NCBI RefSeq assembly: GCF_004307995.1
Contig: NZ_SIRE01000018.1
Coordinates: 156,975 to 220,974, forward strand
Direction of reading: 5' to 3'
From: Paenibacillus thalictri
GTDB lineage: Bacteria > Bacillota > Bacilli > Paenibacillales > NBRC-103111
Length of the DNA stretch: 64,000 nucleotides
The notes below the pieces were generated by a model, which had not been told where the DNA came from, did not search any database, and was given only the letters and a program-made list of their open reading frames with translations. Made by a program: the position numbers and the translations under genes. Each line of letters opens with the position of its first letter. Position 1 is the first letter of the stretch. Positions 17,299-25,186 of this stretch are shown here, one piece after another.

Positions 17299-17675
17299 CT
17301 TGTTGTGACTTCACTTTTATAAGCGGCAACGGCCAAAACCATCCACCCTGCGAGAAAAGAAACGCCTCCCAGCGGAGTGATGGCACCAAGCCAGCCGATG
17401 CTTGTCAATGCGAGCAGATACAAGCTCCCGGAGAACAATACAACACCCGCAAACAGCAGCCATCCTGCCGTAACCGCTTTTTTGCCGAGTCTGCCTGCAA
17501 GCGAACCTGCGGCAATCAGCCCAAGGGCATGAAACATATGATATTGTACGCCGGTTTGATAAACCGCCAGCATATCTGCTGTAATAACACCTTTAAGCGC
17601 ATGTGCGCCGAATGCTCCGAAAGCTACGGATAAAAAAGCAAGGATGCTTCCCATCCCGATCAAACGTTTATTCAT
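17286..17675 (-). CDS. DUF423 small membrane protein, YwdK-like
   Basis: 129 residues with four membrane segments. Family marks are FGAFGAHALKG near the start, QYHMFHALGL, and PLGGVSFLAGW. The function of DUF423 is unknown. ATG 17675 is chosen over ATG 17681, since AAGGCGG abuts the latter. The terminator overlaps its stop. Confidence 0.85.
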   Translation of the reverse strand: MNKRLIGMGSILAFLSVAFGAFGAHALKGVITADMLAVYQTGVQYHMFHALGLIAAGSLAGRLGKKAVTAGWLLFAGVVLFSGSLYLLALTSIGWLGAITPLGGVSFLAGWMVLAVAAYKSEVTTRKEP

Positions 17676-17815
17676 AGCCATCCGCCTTCCTTGGATCTAC
17701 TCCCATCATAAACGATTTCCCCGCCATATTCCAAGCAGTTCGCCAAATTGCCATAAAGCGGCTGATCTCACTTGTTGCGGCAGACGCTTACTCCGGAAGC
17801 CGACCGATCGGCGGA

Positions 17816-18118
17816 TTATTCAAACTGTCCGATGTCGTGTTGTCCGACGATTAAAGTCACCGGTTCAAGATACACTTTGGTTGTGACCGGCTTGTTAATC
17901 AGATCGATTTCAATATCCGTAATCGTGTGTCGTACCGTGCGGCCCTCACGTTTGTCATAAACAACCTCAAACTCTTTCAAGCCAAGCTCATAATGCATGA
18001 CGGATGAACCGATCGACAGTGCGGGCGAATCGTAGTCGCCGTGATTAAATACCGTTTCAGCCAAAATTTCCTCGTTCATATCGATGATTTTGACAGACTG
18101 CAAAATATTGTAGCGCAT
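17816..18118 (-). CDS. Conserved hypothetical 100-residue protein
   Basis: A small soluble protein not recognised. It starts MRYNILQSVKIID and is beta-rich and acidic, with a pattern of alternating strands (EFEVVYDKREGRTVRHTITDIEIDL in pieces: FEVVYD, VRHTITD). AGGAGG is placed ideally before the ATG. It lies 23 bases downstream of the dehydrogenase-membrane fusion gene on the same strand and may be its operon partner. Confidence 0.6.
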   Translation of the reverse strand: MRYNILQSVKIIDMNEEILAETVFNHGDYDSPALSIGSSVMHYELGLKEFEVVYDKREGRTVRHTITDIEIDLINKPVTTKVYLEPVTLIVGQHDIGQFE

Positions 18119-18141
18119 CCGTTTCCTCCTAATTGATTGGA

Positions 18142-20139
18142 CTATTCGTACTTATTCGACAAATTCCTTCCAATTCCTCTTGCTTTGCAACGGCTTTGCT
18201 GCGATTTCTCGGCTAATCTGCGTCCGGCCATAAACGGATACAATAAATACAATCCGGCGGCAAATAAGCCGAAGGCCAAATAAGCAGGAAACAAATGCCA
18301 GAAATCGGTGTAACCGATAGTGAAATGGACGAGGAAGCCGGCAGCGAACCCCGGCAGTCCCCCCAGCAGAAACATCCACCACAGCCATCGCTCACCTTCG
18401 CGAACGCCCCATAACGCAGCGGCAAGCAACGCGATCGCATCGGCGAACAAGGCGCCTCCGAAGCCCGCGCGATCATGCGCAATCAGCGGGAGCAGCTTTT
18501 CATTGATGGCCTTAAGCATGTCGGGGGATGCGCAAAGAAATTCCAGATCGGTGACTACAAATACCCTCGTAATCCCGATATACGAAATCAGAGCGCCGCC
18601 GGCAGCCAGCGCAAAACCAAGCGACACCAGCATCAGCTGCCCCCACTGCGCCCGGCGCCACAGCTTGTCGTTATGCAGATTAGGCGGCGTACGCGATGGC
18701 GTGTCCGCACGTCCCCTCATCGAAAGGACAAACATCGGCAGCAACATGACGGCAACCGCCGCATGAAGCGGATCGAAATAGCCGTAGCCCAGGAACAAGA
18801 AGAAACTGCCGAAGCCTACCCCGCCCGATGCCAGCAATGCCGTTTTGCACCAATGCAGCCCTGCCTTTAAGCCGTACCGGGCCAACATGAAATAAAGAAC
18901 GCCGATCGATATCATCGTTCCTGCCAGCGTAATCCGGTCGTGCGACATGAAAGGAAGCAGCCGCAGGTTGGCTGCCGACAGCGCCGCAGACGAAATGCCA
19001 AGAAACTCGATATCGTAGGGCAGCACAACGAGTGTAGAAGCAATCAGCCATGCCAATATGCCGCCGATGACCATACCCAGACCCAGAAAACACATCCACC
19101 CCCAACTCCGCCAAAAAGCGGCAGGCTCCGCATCCGTACCACACGTTTTCCGGTATACGACGGCTTCGTTAATGCGTTTCGGCAAGCCCGGACCGGCGTA
19201 TACAAGCCCGCTATGAAGCTGAACCAGCTGCGCTCCGGCCTCATAGAGCTCCAGCGCATCCTGCGGCTCGTTCACGCCGCCGGAGGCGACAATCGGCCAA
19301 TCTTCGCCGCATAACTCGCGGATGAGCCGAATTTTGGCGATGCCGGGCTGCTTGGCGGCGGGTCCGACAACCAGCCAGTCTCCGCTCTCATCCCGCATAT
19401 GTACGGCATCGCCGATAACCATCCCTTTCCATATGTCCCGGTCGGCGGCAAGAACAAGCTTGCACGTCTCCGGCTCCGGAAAATCGGCAGGCACGTACAG
19501 CAACAGCGGTTTTCCGCAGGACGCCGCATCCAGCCTCTTGCCCGCTTCCTCCACTGCATCCAGAACATGCTGCGCGCGCCGTTCACCGGCGTATAAGTCA
19601 ATGACAAAACCGTCCGCATACGCCGCCAGCCGGCCAGCCATCCGCTCTATTTGCCGTATCGCTTCCTGTATATCCGCTCCCGGCATACCGCTGAGCCGGA
19701 TGATATACGGCTTGGAGTGAGCGCGCTTGCGCTGCAGCCGCCGGATCCAAGCATCCAGTCCGTCATTGACCGGCAGATCCGGATAAACGATACTTTCGTG
19801 AACGAGATCTCTGTATACGGACTGACCGCTTTCCACTTTTTCCACCGTAACGGGTCCGATTTCGAAATAACCGAAGCCAAACGGAGCCAGCGCCTTATGC
19901 GCCGTTCCATGTACGTCAAGCCTTCCGCTTAAACCGATCGGGTATTTGAACTCGGTGCCCCAGATGACGTTATGCAGATCGGAGTATGATTCCATATGCC
20001 CCATCGTTTTAATGACCCATGTACCGCCCGGCAGGCTGCTTAACGTGCCCATCGCCCTTAACGTTACATCGCGCGCCCGCTCCGCAGGCAGCTTAAACAA
20101 TGCGGGCTTAAACAACGTTTGATACGACCAATCCGGCAA
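18142..20139 (-). CDS. Dihydroorotate-dehydrogenase-like domain fused to a duplicated membrane module
   Basis: 665 residues. Residues 1-325 follow class 2 dihydroorotate dehydrogenase: LFKPALFKL, FGFGYFEIGPVT, and IVASGGV plus LVQLHSGLVYAGPGL, which is the FMN-phosphate region. The catalytic parts differ: the Lys motif GLDKDG reads GRLDVHG (72-78), and the Ser-containing SSPNT stretch reads DLYAGER (181-187). So pyrimidine synthesis is unlikely. Residues 345-640 hold about eight membrane segments in two similar four-helix units, each with EFL...HDR...G (H400-D401-R402; H555-D556-R557). A TTG start at 20139 follows AAGGAG. A flavin-linked membrane redox or sensor role is possible but unknown. 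Confidence 0.8.
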   Translation of the reverse strand: MPDWSYQTLFKPALFKLPAERARDVTLRAMGTLSSLPGGTWVIKTMGHMESYSDLHNVIWGTEFKYPIGLSGRLDVHGTAHKALAPFGFGYFEIGPVTVEKVESGQSVYRDLVHESIVYPDLPVNDGLDAWIRRLQRKRAHSKPYIIRLSGMPGADIQEAIRQIERMAGRLAAYADGFVIDLYAGERRAQHVLDAVEEAGKRLDAASCGKPLLLYVPADFPEPETCKLVLAADRDIWKGMVIGDAVHMRDESGDWLVVGPAAKQPGIAKIRLIRELCGEDWPIVASGGVNEPQDALELYEAGAQLVQLHSGLVYAGPGLPKRINEAVVYRKTCGTDAEPAAFWRSWGWMCFLGLGMVIGGILAWLIASTLVVLPYDIEFLGISSAALSAANLRLLPFMSHDRITLAGTMISIGVLYFMLARYGLKAGLHWCKTALLASGGVGFGSFFLFLGYGYFDPLHAAVAVMLLPMFVLSMRGRADTPSRTPPNLHNDKLWRRAQWGQLMLVSLGFALAAGGALISYIGITRVFVVTDLEFLCASPDMLKAINEKLLPLIAHDRAGFGGALFADAIALLAAALWGVREGERWLWWMFLLGGLPGFAAGFLVHFTIGYTDFWHLFPAYLAFGLFAAGLYLLYPFMAGRRLAEKSQQSRCKARGIGRNLSNKYE

Positions 20140-20221
20140 AAGCGATCAACTCCTTAACAGCGCTTGCTTCATTGCCGCGAGTATGTATCCTGCGGCTTAT
20201 CAAGACCGCAGCAAACGTGTC

Positions 20222-20980
20222 TCATCGGCCCATCCACCCACCGTCAACCAAAAGAACATGCCCGTTGACATAATCCGATGCCCTTGAAGCGAGGTAGATG
20301 ACCGCCCCCTTCATGTCTTCCGGGTTGCCCCAGCGCCCGGCGGGAATACGCTCGAGAATTTGACGGCTGCGCACCTCATTTTGCTTTAGCGCCGTATTCA
20401 TCTCCGTATCCATGTATCCCGGGGCAATCGCATTGACATTAACGCCTTGACCCGCCCATTCGTTGGAAAGCGCTTTGGTCAGCTGGGCTACGCCGCCTTT
20501 GGAAGCCGCATAAGCAGGAACGGTAAAACCTCCCTGAAAAGACAGCAGCGAAGCGATATTGATGATTTTGCCGCTTTTCTGCGCAACCATCCGTTTTCCC
20601 GCCTCCCGGCATAATAAAAAGACCGATTTGAGATTCACATCGATCACGTCATCCCAGTCGTCTTCCGGAAAATCGGTGGAAGGAGAACGCCGCTGAATTC
20701 CGGCGTTGTTGACCAAAATATCGACGCGGCCGAATAACCGGTCGACTTCTTCCATCACCTGCAGCACCTGCGCGCGGTCCGCCAAATCGCAGTCGACCGT
20801 TTCGCAGCGCCTGCCAAGTTCGCGGATCCGCTCTGCGGTTTGCCGGTCTGCTCCATTGCGCTGCACAAGCGCGATATCCGCGCCCGCCTCGGCCAAGGCA
20901 AGCGCCATACCTTGCCCCAGCCCGCGGGTCGCTCCTGTAATCACGGCAACTTTGCCGGTTAAATCAAATATGTTCAACAT
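20222..20980 (-). CDS. kduD: SDR dehydrogenase, KduD-like
   Basis: A classical SDR of about 252 residues: cofactor motif TGATRGLGQG, NNAG, catalytic Ser in NIAS, YAASK as the Tyr-Lys pair, and PGYMDTEM. The overall sequence is that of 2-deoxy-D-gluconate/2-dehydro-3-deoxy-D-gluconate 5-dehydrogenase (KduD), used in pectin and uronate breakdown. I placed the start at ATG 20980 (MLNIFDLTGK); an ATG 18 bases upstream lacks a ribosome site. Its neighbour is another SDR, upstream on the same strand. FabG or gluconate dehydrogenases remain alternatives. Confidence 0.75.
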   Translation of the reverse strand: MLNIFDLTGKVAVITGATRGLGQGMALALAEAGADIALVQRNGADRQTAERIRELGRRCETVDCDLADRAQVLQVMEEVDRLFGRVDILVNNAGIQRRSPSTDFPEDDWDDVIDVNLKSVFLLCREAGKRMVAQKSGKIINIASLLSFQGGFTVPAYAASKGGVAQLTKALSNEWAGQGVNVNAIAPGYMDTEMNTALKQNEVRSRQILERIPAGRWGNPEDMKGAVIYLASRASDYVNGHVLLVDGGWMGR

Positions 20981-21048
20981 GTTATCGCCCTTTCCCATTG
21001 GATTTGAACCGAGGGCGGCCCGCTTAAGGCAGCCCCTTCCTCAACTGC

Positions 21049-21846
21049 TCACACACCCGGCTGCTGACCGCCGTCAATGACGATTTCCGTACCGGTGATC
21101 GACGGTACAAGGTCCGAAACAAGCAGCAGCGCCATCGCGGCAATTTCCGCCGGATCGGCCATATGCCCTAACGGAATGGACGCGCTGGTCTCCGCTTTCT
21201 GCGCTTCCACGCTGATGCCTTTTGCTTCCGCGTGTTGTTCGGCCAGCCGCTGCGCCCGCTCTGTCGCCGTGGTTCCCGGCGAAATGGCGTTGATCCGCAC
21301 GCCCGACTTGGCCAGCTCTTTGGACACGCCTCTTGTAAAATTAAGCAAGGCCGCATTCGACGTGCTGCCCGCCAAAAAATTAGCGGACGGCGTACGTCCC
21401 GCCGCGCCGACGATGTTGACAATCCGTCCGTCGCCTTGGCTCATCATATGCGGCGCCGCTTCCCTAACCATACGAATATATCCGAGCAGCTTCAAATTCC
21501 ACGCTTCCAAGAAGGCTTCCTCCGGCAGCTCGAAAAACGCGCCCGCTCTTGCCGAACCTGCGTTATTAATCAAAATATCGATCCGGCCAAACCGCGACAA
21601 CGCCGTTTCCACTGCCAGCTTCACCGTTTCCTGCTGCCGCATGTCGCCGCTCACTACTGCAATGCGAACCTCCGCTTCCGGCTGTTCCTGCACAACCTGC
21701 TCAACAGCCTGGCGCATCCGCTCCGGATCTCTGGCTACCATAACTACAGAAACGCCTTCTTCAAGCAAAGCTTTAGAGCAGGCAAGTCCGATACCGGCGC
21801 TTGCTCCCGTTACGATCGCCGTTTTCCCGGCAAGTCCTAATTTCAT
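21049..21846 (-). CDS. SDR-family protein lacking the Tyr-Lys catalytic pair
   Basis: 265 residues from ATG 21846, with AAGGAGG upstream; an ATG 48 bases further upstream lacks support. It has the cofactor glycine motif TGASAGIGLA and NNAGSARAG. Where classical SDRs have YxxxK, this one reads FLAGSTSNAALLNF, so Tyr and Lys are absent, as in some divergent SDR subfamilies. Whether it is a reductase or a cofactor-binding protein is unclear. It precedes the KduD-like gene. Confidence 0.75.
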   Translation of the reverse strand: MKLGLAGKTAIVTGASAGIGLACSKALLEEGVSVVMVARDPERMRQAVEQVVQEQPEAEVRIAVVSGDMRQQETVKLAVETALSRFGRIDILINNAGSARAGAFFELPEEAFLEAWNLKLLGYIRMVREAAPHMMSQGDGRIVNIVGAAGRTPSANFLAGSTSNAALLNFTRGVSKELAKSGVRINAISPGTTATERAQRLAEQHAEAKGISVEAQKAETSASIPLGHMADPAEIAAMALLLVSDLVPSITGTEIVIDGGQQPGV

Positions 21847-22002
21847 GCGTGAAACCTCCTTATCAACAAAGAAAGTGTTATGCTGCGCTTTCAAAAAATG
21901 CAGGTGCAGACAACCTTTGGGTTGCTTTCTCTATTGTACAATCAGAAGCTGCGTTCTGAACACCGCTATCTGGGAAAATGATCCATACTACCGGGAATTT
22001 TC

Positions 22003-22041
22003 TTCAAAAAAAGAACCGGAAACCCTTTTGCGGGCTTCCGG
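22003..22041 (-). terminator. Intrinsic terminator downstream of the symporter gene
   Basis: On the minus strand, CCGGAAGCCC (22041-22032) pairs with GGGTTTCCGG (22025-22016) with G-T pairs, followed by TTCTTTTTTTG (22015-22005). It ends the DUF3311-symporter transcript 16 bases after the stop codon at 22057. Confidence 0.85.
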
Positions 22042-22056
22042 CTGCTTTAGTCCGTG

Positions 22057-23577
22057 TTATGATGCCGTTGTTGCTTCTTCAAAATCATAATCGGATTTAT
22101 TCGTCTCATCTTTGCCGTTTTTCACACCAACGGCACGGAAAATAATCGTGAGCACAAGCGATACGATCAAATTCACAGCCAGCGCATATAAGCCGGAGTA
22201 AATCGTTGTGCCTTCGGCCAACCCGAAAGGCAGCTTGTACTGATTGCCATAACCGGTTGAAGCGGCCATATAAGTGCCCCAGCCCATGCCCGCAATCCAG
22301 CCGATCAACAGCGCCGACTTGTTGAACCAGTTCGTATACAGGCCGACAATGACAGCCGGGACGGTTTGCAGGATCCAGATGCCGCCGAGCAGTTGCAGAT
22401 TGATCGCATCCTGCTTATTCATAAGAAGAATAAACACAAGAGCGCCGAGCTTGACGATAAGAGAAATCATCTTGGCCATTTTCGCTTCCTGCTTATCCGT
22501 ACAATTCTGATTGATGTATTCTTTGTAAATATTGCGTGTAAACAGGTTCGCCGCAGCAATGGACATAATCGCTGCCGGGACAAGCGCCCCGATGGCGATA
22601 GCCGCAAAGACAAACCCCGAAAACCAGTCAGGGAACATGTGCAAAAACAGCTGCGGGATCGAGTCGTTCGGATTGGTTACTTTAATTCCGGCAGCCAGCG
22701 CCATGTAACCGAGCAAGGCGATGACCCCAAGAGCCAGCGAATAAGCAGGCAGCAAAGCCGCATTGCGTTTAATCACGTCCCGGCTCTTCGAGCTGAATAT
22801 GCCGGTGAGCGAATGCGGGTACAGAAACAATGCCAACCCCGAACCAAGCGCCAAGGTCGAATAAGCGGCGAACATTTTCGGAGTAATAATCGCCGCCTCA
22901 TGATGCTTCGCTTCCGCTGCATCGAAGATCGGCCCGAAACCGCCGAGCTTGTACGGAATATAAATAACGACAGCCGCCACCGATACATAGATCATCAGGT
23001 CTTTGACCACGGCAATCGCCGCCGGAGCGCGAAGACCGCTGTTGTAAGTATAAATAGCCAGCACCAGGAAAGCGACGATTAACGGCAGGTCTCCTGCCAG
23101 CCCCGTACCTGAAAAACCCATGGCGACAAGCACCGCCTGCATGCCGACAAGCTGAAGCGCAATATAAGGCATCGTCGCCAAAATGCCGGTAATCGCAATG
23201 GCGAGCGCCAGCGTGCTGCTTCCGTATCGGCCGCGAACAAAGTCCGCCGCCGTAATGTATCCGTGTTTTTTGGCCACCGACCAAAGACGCGGAAACACGA
23301 CAAAAATAAAAGGATAAATCAAAATCGTATAAGGTATCGCAAAAAAGCCGAGTCCCCCTTTGGCATACATAGACGCCGGAACGGCGATAAAAGTATAAGC
23401 CGTATAGAGATCGCCTCCAAGCAGAAACCATGTAATCAGGGTGCCGAAACGGCGTCCTCCAAGTCCCCACTCGTCAAGCAGCTCCAAATTTCCCTTGCGC
23501 CAGTTGGCAGACAAGAAACCGACAACGGTAACAAGAAGGAAAAAGATGAGAAATACGATAAAAGCGGTCCAGTTCAT
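22057..23577 (-). CDS. Sodium:solute symporter family transporter
   Basis: 506 residues with about 13 membrane helices of the SSS family (LeuT fold). Family signatures include the early GGRRFGTLITWFLLGGD loop and GALVPAAIMSIAAANLFTRNIYKEY (pieces: PAAIMSIAAANL, NLFTRNIY). The preceding DUF3311 gene is the usual small partner of monocarboxylate or related SSS permeases (MctP type), suggesting an organic acid substrate; the exact ligand is not readable. AAGGAGCGCATT precedes the ATG. A terminator follows. Confidence 0.88.
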   Translation of the reverse strand: MNWTAFIVFLIFFLLVTVVGFLSANWRKGNLELLDEWGLGGRRFGTLITWFLLGGDLYTAYTFIAVPASMYAKGGLGFFAIPYTILIYPFIFVVFPRLWSVAKKHGYITAADFVRGRYGSSTLALAIAITGILATMPYIALQLVGMQAVLVAMGFSGTGLAGDLPLIVAFLVLAIYTYNSGLRAPAAIAVVKDLMIYVSVAAVVIYIPYKLGGFGPIFDAAEAKHHEAAIITPKMFAAYSTLALGSGLALFLYPHSLTGIFSSKSRDVIKRNAALLPAYSLALGVIALLGYMALAAGIKVTNPNDSIPQLFLHMFPDWFSGFVFAAIAIGALVPAAIMSIAAANLFTRNIYKEYINQNCTDKQEAKMAKMISLIVKLGALVFILLMNKQDAINLQLLGGIWILQTVPAVIVGLYTNWFNKSALLIGWIAGMGWGTYMAASTGYGNQYKLPFGLAEGTTIYSGLYALAVNLIVSLVLTIIFRAVGVKNGKDETNKSDYDFEEATTAS

Positions 23578-23626
23578 AATGCGCTCCTTTATTAGCCATC
23601 CAAATCGATCAATTATAAACCATAGG

Positions 23627-23839
23627 TTATTTCTTTTTGGTCGCGAAATATACGAAAACCGTCAATAAGGCCGTTAAAATGATCCATAGAAACTGGTACC
23701 AATAAAAAAACGGCACTCCCGCCAGCCGAGGCTCCACCGAAGCGTAAAATGGCGGCCAAAGCACTGCAACACATGGGATTGCGAGCAGGAGGAAGTACAG
23801 GAATCCGTGCGATCTGGACTTGCTTGGTTTGTTCTCCAC
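23627..23839 (-). CDS. DUF3311 small membrane partner of the symporter
   Basis: 70 residues with two membrane segments and the family motif PPFYASVEPRLAGVPFFYWYQ (the Gly-Pro-rich middle and FYWYQ). It starts with GTG at 23839, preceded by AAAGGGG about a dozen bases upstream. It lies 49 bases upstream of the SSS gene on the same strand. DUF3311 proteins are regularly paired with SSS permeases and probably help assembly or function; the mechanism is unknown. Confidence 0.8.
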   Translation of the reverse strand: MENKPSKSRSHGFLYFLLLAIPCVAVLWPPFYASVEPRLAGVPFFYWYQFLWIILTALLTVFVYFATKKK

Positions 23840-24098
23840 GGTTAAATGACACCCCTTTCATTTCTTGATGTTATTACAGCAACCTTTCTATTTTTTCACA
23901 TATTTTAACCTCTGACAAAGGTAATTTTTTCTACTTTATAGAATATCTATTGCCCTCGCTTTTTATACAAAAAAAATTGTTCGGTAGCATCGCCGGACGG
24001 TTTAGAGCGATAAGTTACTTTTTGCGCGTTATAAGGGGATGCGTATGGGCAAGTCCGCCGTGCCGCCGTGATCTTGCATCGCGACAACCCGCTGCAAC

Positions 24099-24128
24099 AA
24101 AAAGAACCATGGAGTCGTTCCATGGTTC
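24099..24128 (-). terminator. Terminator of DoxX copy A
   Basis: A perfect 10-base stem GAACCATGGA / TCCATGGTTC (24104-24113, 24119-24128). On the minus strand it is followed by TTTTTGTTGC. It forms the left end of the duplicated segment. The rest of 23862-24099 holds no recognisable gene. Confidence 0.8.
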
Positions 24129-24199
24129 CCGCTTGCAGATGAAGTTTTTTTAAGATGCGGTGTGTGTTTAGCGCTGCCGGTTCAGGCCAGTTTGGAAGC

Positions 24200-24739
24200 T
24201 TAAGCGTGAGCCGGTTTGGCCGCGCCGCCGGCCTTATTGTTGCGGCCGCCTTTGTGACGTTTGTCCAGCCAGTTGTGAAGTGCCGGCATCAGGTAGTAGT
24301 CGACGCCGAATCTTGCCGCGTTTGTGCCGGCCAGGATGACGATACCGCCAAGCAATGCAAGCCACGGGTTGGTGTTAAGCGTTCCGGCGAACATGAACAT
24401 GAAGTTCATCAGCAATCCGAAGAATGCGGCCGCGGTAGTTAAGCAACCAAGGATGAGGCCAAGCCCGACAAGCGTTTCACCGACCGGTATGAGGTAGTTG
24501 AACAACTTGGCGTTCGGTAAAGCAAAGTGTTCCAAGAAGGCGGTGAGTGTCGGGTAAACAAGCTCGCCTGTCGCTTTGTCGGCAATCGGTTTGGCTACCG
24601 CGTTTTTGAGGAAGCCGGTGGCATCGAAGCCGCCCGTTAATTTATGAAATCCGGCGGTAAGCCATTCATAACCGACGTACAATCTGACCAGGAGCAGCAA
24701 TCCTGCTGCATACACGTTTTCTCTCATCCATTTTAACAT
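24200..24739 (-). CDS. DoxX-family membrane protein, copy A
   Basis: 179 residues from the ATG at 24739, which is nine bases after GGGAG; an earlier ATG at 24748 abuts that site. Four membrane helices of the DoxX fold: RLYVGYEWLTAGFHKL in helix one, IPVGETLVGLGLILG, FMFMFAGTLNTNPW, and a basic Gly/Asn-rich tail. DoxX proteins are linked to quinone or thiosulfate redox chemistry and to redox stress, but the function in Firmicutes is unclear. Upstream there is a TGTGA-N6-TCACA palindrome at the position expected for activation. The encoded protein is identical to copy B. Confidence 0.85.
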   Translation of the reverse strand: MLKWMRENVYAAGLLLLVRLYVGYEWLTAGFHKLTGGFDATGFLKNAVAKPIADKATGELVYPTLTAFLEHFALPNAKLFNYLIPVGETLVGLGLILGCLTTAAAFFGLLMNFMFMFAGTLNTNPWLALLGGIVILAGTNAARFGVDYYLMPALHNWLDKRHKGGRNNKAGGAAKPAHA

Positions 24740-25019
24740 GATAACCATCTCCCTAAATTAGTTTTAAAATTAGTGTTCGTGAATTATTTCACAAATTTCT
24801 GTAAAAAGAAAACTTCTATCCGAAGCGTTTGCGTTAGCATTGATTTAAATGCGTCAGTTTATGTTGCTTAAGATCGGATTGCCTTGCAGCGGGATCGTTT
24901 GGGTTTCCGGTTTTGACTTTCGAATGTGTACCGCATGGCTCATGTTCCTTTCCTTATTGGTATTTCTTTGATTACCTCTTCCTTACATCTATAATGTAAC
25001 ACGCGGGAAAATATCTGGA

Positions 25020-25035
25020 TGTGAAAAAAATCACA
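25020..25035. promoter_or_regulatory. FNR/CRP-type palindrome upstream of DoxX copy A
   Basis: TGTGA-AAAAAA-TCACA is a perfect 5-6-5 match to the FNR/CRP consensus. On the minus strand TACATT (24998-24993) lies at the distance expected for a class II promoter, with the site centred about 41.5 bases upstream of the start. Between this site and the DoxX start codon there are about 250 bases of untranslated leader. The copy B site is at 27772. The rest of 24740-25186 has no gene. Confidence 0.7.
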
Positions 25036-25186
25036 TATATCGAAAGTTTTTTAATTAGCGTTCTCACCAATCCATACGGGCGGAAGCCAGACTCCTGCAG
25101 ATCCGTGAACCGCCGAAGCGAAACTTACTAAAGAAAAAAAACGTCTAACAAGTAAGTTTAAAAAATGGGAGCGGAGTGAGCAGGCT

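Larger units (their letters stand above)
24099..25060. repeat. Direct duplication, copy A (DoxX unit)
   Basis: This 0.96-kb stretch recurs in the same orientation at 26852-27812, about 2.75 kb away. It covers the terminator, the whole DoxX gene and about 310 bases of upstream DNA with the FNR-like site. The coding and upstream parts differ by only a few substitutions and a one-base indel; the segment between the DoxX stop and the terminator is more diverged. A unique lipoprotein gene and an ankyrin relic lie between the copies. Confidence 0.9.

Noticed and set aside
23950..24153. Possible small gene on the plus strand downstream of DUF3311
   Set aside because: No recognisable motif, no good ribosome site, and it runs across the DoxX terminator hairpin.
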